A DNA stretch of 64,000 nt from Ancylostoma caninum (lineage: Eukaryota; Nematoda; Chromadorea; Rhabditida; Ancylostomatidae): assembly GCA_037903475.1 (NCBI GenBank), contig JBAJFG010000341.1:62001-126000 (forward strand). The letters run 5' to 3'. This document shows positions 57,534-64,000 of the stretch, piece after piece. Position 1 is the first letter of the stretch, and every line of letters starts with the position of its first letter. The notes beneath the pieces are model-generated. The model did no database searches. It was not told the origin of the DNA and worked only from the letters and a program-made list of their open reading frames with translations. The translations under genes were made by a program, and so were the position numbers.

Positions 57534-58490
57534 ACAGTGTCAACCATGGGACCTGAACGATGTAAGAGGAGAAAGCATGCTCCGAGTGAGAGAGTCGAGT
57601 AGGTCCTGCCGCGTTTCTGCGGCCGTGACGCTATGAAGCCGCACGCGCACTACTCTATCTATTTGACAAGGACTGTAGCTACTGTAACATGACACTTGAC
57701 GTGAAACTTACGTGGCACAGATTAGTGCAAATGCTCAGCGCAGATTAGTTTTCCGCGTAGCTTGACCTTTGAAGATTGCTTCCTGTCCATCCTCTTTACA
57801 TTCACTGAATATCACTTAGTAAGTAGTAGTGATTGTATTTATCGTTTACTTACTCATCTAATAATTGTGCTCTGAACTACGCAAGAGAATATTGCACGAT
57901 TGCAAGAAAATACCACAGCATCATCATATCCATCAGTCTTTGTACGCGCATTTCTCTAGATAGAAGAAGTTAACAAAGCAGTACCAATGAAAAAAAAGAA
58001 CTTTCTGCACTTTTTGTGCGATTATGCTGTGAGGTTACTGTAATCTGCGTTGAAACCAGACCCAATTGAACTTTTCCCCTTTTCCTTATTGAGTTTCGCC
58101 TAAGAGCCGCAGAATATTCCTAATGATGACACTCTGTGACAGTTCGACAGCTTGTATAAGCTGATTCGACGAAAAATTTGAGAAGGCCATGAATGATCCA
58201 GTTCGCACGGGGCACCTAGTATGTACATGTGTGCCGTATCCGAAGAATACGAAGCTATGGTACAAAATCCACGCCGAATTTGTGCTTAACCCGTAAACTG
58301 ATCCCTTGTGCAAAGCTACAACAACGAAGTTTTAGGTTTCTCGAACGTTCGAGAGTTTTGCAGTTCCGAATGGTTTTATATGCTTTTGTGAAGATTGCAG
58401 TGAATAATTGGAAAGAAATTCGGTTCTTCTTAAATTGTAACGAGAACGTGTTATCAGAATTCAGCTGTGATCTTAGCTTTGAACTCTGAG
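57534..58490. other. No supported feature
   Basis: A short GC-rich patch at 57600-57650; otherwise nothing recognisable. Confidence 0.3.
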
Positions 58491-58493
58491 ATA

Positions 58494-59132
58494 GATGAAC
58501 GGCGGCGTAGCCTTTGGGTTCCGTCGAAAAATTTGCGTGGCTAACGACGCCCCACGGATGTGCAGGTGCTACGGTACTTCTGTTGACAGCCATGCACACT
58601 CACAAAGAATCGGGTGACTATCTAGTATTTGGACCACTCTTTCTTACCAGTAACGATGAATAATCGCTAAGAAGCATACTGAATGAATTTTTTGTTTAGC
58701 TTTGAGAAATGGAAATTATGCTATTAAACTTTGAGTTTATGATTTGTACTCCTAAAAAAACTTTGAGGGATTTTATTTCTGTTAATGAAAAAGGTTAGTC
58801 GTTGGGTTAGTCACAAAATCTCCGCTCACTTCATCAAATGATGTCATTTTTGAGCAGTTACGGTAGAACCACTTCTACACACACTATCCATAATTTCGAT
58901 CACGTAATTTTAACAGCTTTGAAGCACCAAAGACGTCCTGTTTTCATTTACTGGAATTTTCGATATTATTCATCTTTACTGGATAAAGAAGTGCTGCAAA
59001 CGCTCAGTAGTCACTCCCTTCCTTGTGAGTGCATGTGGCTGTCAGCAGAAGCTGCGTAGCACCTGCACATCCGTGGGGCATCGTTAGCATGCCCATTTTT
59101 CGACGGGACCCAAAGGCCCTGCCTCCAGATGA
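58494..59132. repeat. Inverted-repeat pair, ~120-bp arms
   Basis: The arms 58494-58612 and 59012-59132 are reverse complements at about 80% identity. Shared strings are CTTTGGGT(T/C)CCGTCGAAAA, CCCCACGGATGTGCAGGTGC and the complement of TGACAGCCA. They enclose about 400 bp of AT-rich sequence. This may be a foldback element whose outer ends are blurred; no target duplication was found. The frames at 58229-58599 and 58838-59059 overlap it. Confidence 0.7.
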
Positions 59133-59134
59133 AC

Positions 59135-61416
59135 ACAGTAGGGTGTAGCCGACTGCAAAGGGTATGTATATGAAATTCATCTTGGCTCGTATCAGCTTCT
59201 CATAGCAACCTTTTTTTAATGCATGAGTTGTACATGAGAAACCTGAGAAAACATGAGCTCACCCGGAATTCTTCCACACCTCTACATTACTAGAAGATGT
59301 TATTCACGTATGGGACGGAAAAATGGTCGTCTACCGCCGCGAATTTTGCGGCGAAAGCCATGGCCACTACGTGCTGATACGTGATATGTAGTGGCAAACG
59401 ACGCGCCAGTTTACGTAGTTCCTGCCTAACCATATGTGATGTTCCAATCAATAAATCATGAACTGCTAATTCAGAAGGGTAAGGAGAAAATCTATGAAAT
59501 ATCTAGTCACGTGACTAACTAACGTCCACAGGCAATACCTACGTTCATTGGAACACCAAAAAAATGGCGCCGTCTATTTCTCGGGTTTCCCTTTGGTTTC
59601 GCACAATTCGTTTATTGAAAATGAGTTTAGCACCTATCTAAGAAAGGGAATACAAAAAGCCTCAAGCTGGAAATTTCTCTTGGTCTTTAATTTCGTTCTA
59701 ATCATTCCTTTGTTAGTGTTGTAAACTAATGCCTCTGTTAAAATCTACACTCCGTGCGACACAGGGAGATTACTTACTGATGTGTTAAAGTGTAGTCTTG
59801 CTTGCGCAGATGCAATGAAAATTGGTAACTCTGCTCAATCCATGGCTGTAACTCCCTTGTGACTTTTTGGTACCTCCAGTGAGCAGACTACTGCTGATAA
59901 AAACACATCTGTAGACATTAGTAATGGGGAATTCTTAACTTCATCATGGAGCACATGATTAATTTTGTCTTGAAAAGCCTATGTATTCTCCTGCTGTCAC
60001 CCGCGCTGCTATTCGTGGATCCCATGATTGCAAGTAAGACAATGCGAGGCTTCTTGAGTTCATCTTTAACTCGTATTTAGGAAGGCAGGACTTGCACGTC
60101 ATGCTCATTTTGATTTGTTTCTAACTCCTTCCTCCTTCCAATCTTTCTGTGGACCAATTTCCTCGACACCGTCCCGTCAATGGAAAGTCATCCAGAAAAT
60201 TTTTGATATTGTACTGTATGTATAGTGCATCTTAGCCATATAAGAGCAATTTCTGTGGTCGCAGCTATTGTTGCTATCACTAGCTCTGGTCATTAGGTCG
60301 TCGATGCTTCGCAGTTGCTGCTGTCTCGCAGGTAAATCCGCGCCGCAAACGCGGATTAGTCCGCTGTTCGACCGCACTTCTCGCATGCGAGGCGACGCTG
60401 AGCAAACGGACGAGCTCTTCGTGCTAGATTAAAGCGACGCTCACTTCCGGATGACCCGGCGAGGTGGTCGCGTAAAACAATGCGTTGGTTTTCGAAGGTT
60501 TCTTTGAGGCGGTGTAGGTTTCACGAAGGGACTCTATGGTAGTACAGCAAGGTCATATTCATTGCTTCGTAGGAGCTATAATACCGTCATGTCAAGGTGG
60601 TAATGACCCTAATATTGCTGTTGGACGTTTGAAAGTGCATCCGTATATATTTATTTACACGGTACCACGTCAATGGTTCAAGCACTCGCGGCGCATCCGA
60701 ACAATATGTAGCCATTAGGCTGAAGGGGAGCGATGTCCGACTCGCAAGTGCCTGTATTGAATAGCACGGCAACGCTCGCCAACCCGTTCGATGTCGCAAA
60801 AAAGTCGCATCGAATGCTGGACAAATCCCACAATCAGGCAACGCATCTGGCGATTTGCGGCAAAGGGGCAGTTTGAACCGCTCTTAGGTAAACATTATCG
60901 TCAAAAATCACGGTTATTCCAACTGTTATGTGCTGGATCTGTAGTCAACCCGAACAAGAACCGTATTGCCATACCATATATGTGGTGTTTCACATGAGCC
61001 AAATCAACAGTAATTCGTAGTCTTACATGCAGAGCACGTGCAATACATAAATTTTCTGTTATTTTCTGGTTGAGCAACTTTGCTATGCAGAAAAGAAGAA
61101 AAAGTCACAAGCCCAGAAATTAGCGTGACGAATTCATTTAAATAGATCTGCAAAAGTTCTGCCGAAGTTTGTTTAAGGTAGAAGGATCCTTCATTCGCTA
61201 TGAAAGGCTCCCAACTCTTCAGTTCTGAAATTAAAGACAGTATTACTGCCAAGTTATGGGTCCGTTCCTCATGCATAGAAAGTCCTTCAACATTAGGATT
61301 GTTCCGGCTACATTATCATGCACCTTAAGGGCAACGTAATTATGCAATGAGCACCTATTTACTAGAAACGTCGGAAGGTTCTTTTTTCAACTGAAATTAC
61401 GTATGTCCTGGGTGCC
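59135..61416. other. Sparse interval without supported feature
   Basis: A GC-rich patch at 60300-60480 has overlapping frames (for example 60177-60386, minus). None is recognised. No inverted pairs were found. Confidence 0.3.
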
Positions 61417-61480
61417 ATGTATCAAAAATTTCGCTACCCTTTAGAGTCCTTTCAGGTATGCACTCATCTGAAGTGGTACC

Positions 61481-61669
61481 ATGTATGTGTCTTCACAAAA
61501 TTCACTCCAGAAGGCCGTCCTCGCTTCCCTGTCAGGATATCCGAATACGGAATGCGTATCCGATGCAATCGAATATTTCTTGTGCACGGATTGCTCATTT
61601 TTTCAAGCTGCAGTCCTTTTTGTCTCCTTACCAGAACTTGTGCTTGTTCTGAAAACAGACACCTAATCC
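61481..61669 (+). CDS. Candidate coding frame, unrecognised
   Basis: A frame with ATG at 61481 reads QNSLQKAVLASLSGYPNTEC and ends LVLVLKTDT then TAA. A good acceptor (CCTTTCAG) ends at 61455, but this frame has a TGA between the acceptor and the ATG, so the acceptor supports a competing frame (to about 61652) instead. Both frames are open. The choice rests on composition only. Confidence 0.2.
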
Positions 61670-61689
61670 TACCATAGCGTCTAGCAGCT

Positions 61690-62200
61690 CATCTACTACG
61701 TCTGTTCAGAGGACATGTCCAGGGTTATGTGCATGCCTCGATACACCCATTGTGGGACGTATGTACATACTGGCTGCATGTGTTCGTTGGTATGGCCGGG
61801 TCCTGCAAAATGGCAAACCAGACCTCCATGGGAGCAGCGTATGATCCCTAATCCGCAGATGTTTCTCGGCCGACCCTGAAAATTCAGCAGCAAAAATAGA
61901 GAAAATCGCCAATATTTGCTAGCTTGTGGGACCCTGCCGCCTCTCCTTTTTCTTCTCCTCCGAGCGGGCAATGACAAAGCTGTTGCGGAAGGTAACGGTC
62001 CACTGCCACACATCCGCCGTTTGATGCATGGCTGGTTTTTGTGGCAGCCACAGCGAATCCAGCGCTGTGACGGGATTGTCGGACGCATGAAAGGAGACTG
62101 TGAGTGCGGACCCGTTTCGTCTGCCTCAACCCTCTTTTCGCATGCAAATGGATGCGAATAACCTCGACTCTCTCTCCTTTCACTCCTCATGCTGCGTAGG
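61690..62200 (-). other. GC-richer stretch, promoter- or exon-like
   Basis: A 164-codon minus frame (61696-62190) overlaps other open frames on both strands, so it may be open only because the stretch is GC-richer. An ATGCAAAT octamer lies at about 62144, and a pyrimidine block (CCTCTCCTTTTTCTTCTCCT) at about 61941. Either a promoter or an unrecognised exon is possible. Confidence 0.2.
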
Positions 62201-64000
62201 AATAATAACTTTCAATCTCTTCAACTTTTTCCCAGTCATTTATATCAGGTTTGCCAGAAAGCCCAGAAATGATGCGATATCATCGCTTAAGAATGAATTC
62301 CTGTATTCATTCATAATTGGTGTTCAACGAAATGAGGAACATTGCCACCTATTGGTATTGGTATTATTATATTTTTAATAGATATTATCTTCCATTACTA
62401 CCTCTCTGATGCTCGATGGTGATGTATACATTTGGCGAGGCGGCAGCCTCGCAAGCTGGTTTGCCAACTGCCCAAGGAAATGATTCCGTCAAATCTATTG
62501 CCAAACACGAAGTCCCGCCAAATGTATTGCCAAACAAACCCCTCCAGATGCATCGCCACGGAAAAATTGCCAAAAGCATCAGAAATCAAAACGGCTATCA
62601 ACTGCTCCAAAATTCCGATATCATCAAGAGTCGTGCCATGATACCAATCTTCGGAGCCTGCTTCCTGACCAGCTGAGCTATCCGTGTCGACACCGTCGAT
62701 GGCTAAACCTACAACTGAGAATGAAGTGAACGTGTTATCAAACATAAGTACTATTTTGTTTCGCTAACACATTCTCTCGCTTCTTGCATTGCTAAACAGA
62801 ATCTTGACTCATTGGGAAAATGTATTGAGAGACAAAATTTCATCCCATAAAATGTACTGGCAAATACATTCTGTCGCCGGATGTATCGCCACTCAACTTG
62901 AGATAGACCTTCCATTGATCAGATTCCTTTTCCTCGACAACTTCGGTGGCTGTCCCAGGTGCCCCACTCTCGTGTTGGATTCGGTTATCCAACTCCACCT
63001 TTTGCAAGCCCTTCAGAGACGGTGATCAAACGTAAGCTGGTTCCCAGAATTTCAGCATATACCATAAATCATCACCTACTTATTCTCACTGCTTGCGAAC
63101 TAGTATTTCATGTAGGAAATGAACTTTTCTCCTTCATTATTTCTGTTGGTGCATCTTATTTCTGGAATTAGAATAGAAATATGTAGGTTGTTACTGTAAT
63201 GTGACTGTCATGGACCCAACTATATTGAGAGCATTTTCTGTGCAAAGTCCTTCCTTTCTTGACCTTTGTCTTCGAACATCTCGAAAGCGTTCCTCTGCGA
63301 ACAGGGGTCATCCATAATGCCGTTTTATTTTTGACGGTTGGCGTGTACATGAATACGTATGCAGGAGTACGTATACGTGACGGCGTACAGGATCCCCTAC
63401 CATTTTCTTACGAAAACGTCTACCAGAGGTTCTTCGCTGTACCGACGGAAAAAATAGCAACTTCACCATGTGTAACTGACAAGACCTGTCAGAGCAGCAT
63501 AATCTCTCTGTTTTTCTTGTCAGTACTATGCCAAAAATGGTAGAAATTTTACGCTGTACAGGTGGCACTTGCAGGAACACTACACCTTATAGGAATACTA
63601 ACTCACCGGAAGAATCGCTATCATATCCTAGGCCCGGATACATTGTTGAGAGTACCCAGGTTTTACATGTTGACGCCAGTGTAAATGATGGCTAAATTTG
63701 TAGTGGAGTAAGACGTATACCCTGGGTAATTTCAATTATACATGCGGCCCCAGCGATTCGCATTAACTTACGCTAAGTGTCTAAATACTCTTTATATCAA
63801 TTATACATACAACTGCAACTGTGCGATATTTAGGCAATTATTTCTTGTATAGCAAGGAAAATTTTGTCTTTTGTTGTATGCTTTTCGGCTGCTAAGCAAA
63901 ACTCTTCTTTTTCTGATATTCGAGAACACATTCCTGGACATCCCTTTTTGCGGATCTCTTGAGAGAGAGAGAGTAGTTCTGCTTACCCACTTTTATCCCG
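62200..64000. other. No supported gene
   Basis: Overlapping frames at 62385-62745 share an interval where TGTATTGCCAAA-like strings recur several times. A (GA)n run lies at 63961-63973. The stretch 63600-63760 loosely resembles 49985-50175. Confidence 0.3.

Noticed and set aside
61696..62190. 164-codon minus frame as a gene
   Set aside because: The region is GC-richer, other frames on both strands are open too, and no domain or splice signal supports it. Listed only as a promoter- or exon-like stretch.
1..64000. CRISPR array, prophage or bacterial operons
   Set aside because: No evenly spaced direct repeats, no long adjacent reading frames and no ribosome-binding pattern. The sequence is eukaryotic.

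Overview
This window reads as repeat-rich nuclear DNA from a nematode, most likely a strongylid (hookworm-like) worm. That is an inference. It rests on an RTE-type non-LTR retrotransposon of the kind abundant in hookworms, Penelope-like fragments with a GIY-YIG domain, many short TA-, TTAA- or 8-bp-flanked inverted-repeat elements, small introns ending in TTTCAG, and the lack of any long open reading frame. No rRNA, tRNA, spliced-leader gene or CRISPR array was found, and no complete host gene could be named. Protein-coding calls are individual candidate exons of unknown function with low to moderate confidence.

Layout. 1-5 kb: one copy of a dispersed repeat (second copy at 34.4-35.5 kb) split by about 1 kb of other DNA, then a 251-bp foldback element inserted into what looks like the end of a minus-strand gene. 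6.2-10.1 kb: a decayed RTE retrotransposon carrying a TTAA-flanked element, which itself carries a 930-bp TA-flanked element. 11.2-12.4 kb: Penelope-like fragments with a hammerhead-ribozyme-like motif. 13.5-15.0 kb: a hAT-type miniature element abutting a Tc3-like element. 17-24 kb: another TTAA element, a 1.39-kb element with arrays of a GAGCGCTC motif, candidate minus-strand exons and a 229-bp inverted-repeat element. 24-38 kb: mostly sparse DNA with a palindromic TA element, candidate exons, a GC-rich island with CRE-like sites, a perfect 36-bp-stem hairpin and a 256-bp element. 38.5-43.9 kb: a large inverted repeat with two 2,424-bp arms, nearly identical, around a 540-bp spacer. 45-49 kb: an element with CTGCTGCGGTCC repeats, a second hAT-type element, a 41-bp degenerate repeat, and a second Penelope-like fragment with GIY-YIG and hammerhead motifs. 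52-57.5 kb: a LINE-like 3-prime tail, a candidate small secreted-protein gene, the third TTAA element, a second palindromic TA element, a mariner transposase remnant and an element with CCGGGTCACCCGAG repeats. 58.5-59.1 kb: an inverted-repeat pair. The rest is largely featureless.

The most unusual items are the 5.4-kb palindrome; a group of four non-autonomous elements that share a CTC(A/G)G start but each carry a different private subterminal repeat; the 36-bp perfect hairpin; the three-level nested insertion whose outer empty site can be read directly; and two Penelope-associated hammerhead-like motifs. All alignments here were made by eye, so identities are approximate and boundaries may move by a few bases.
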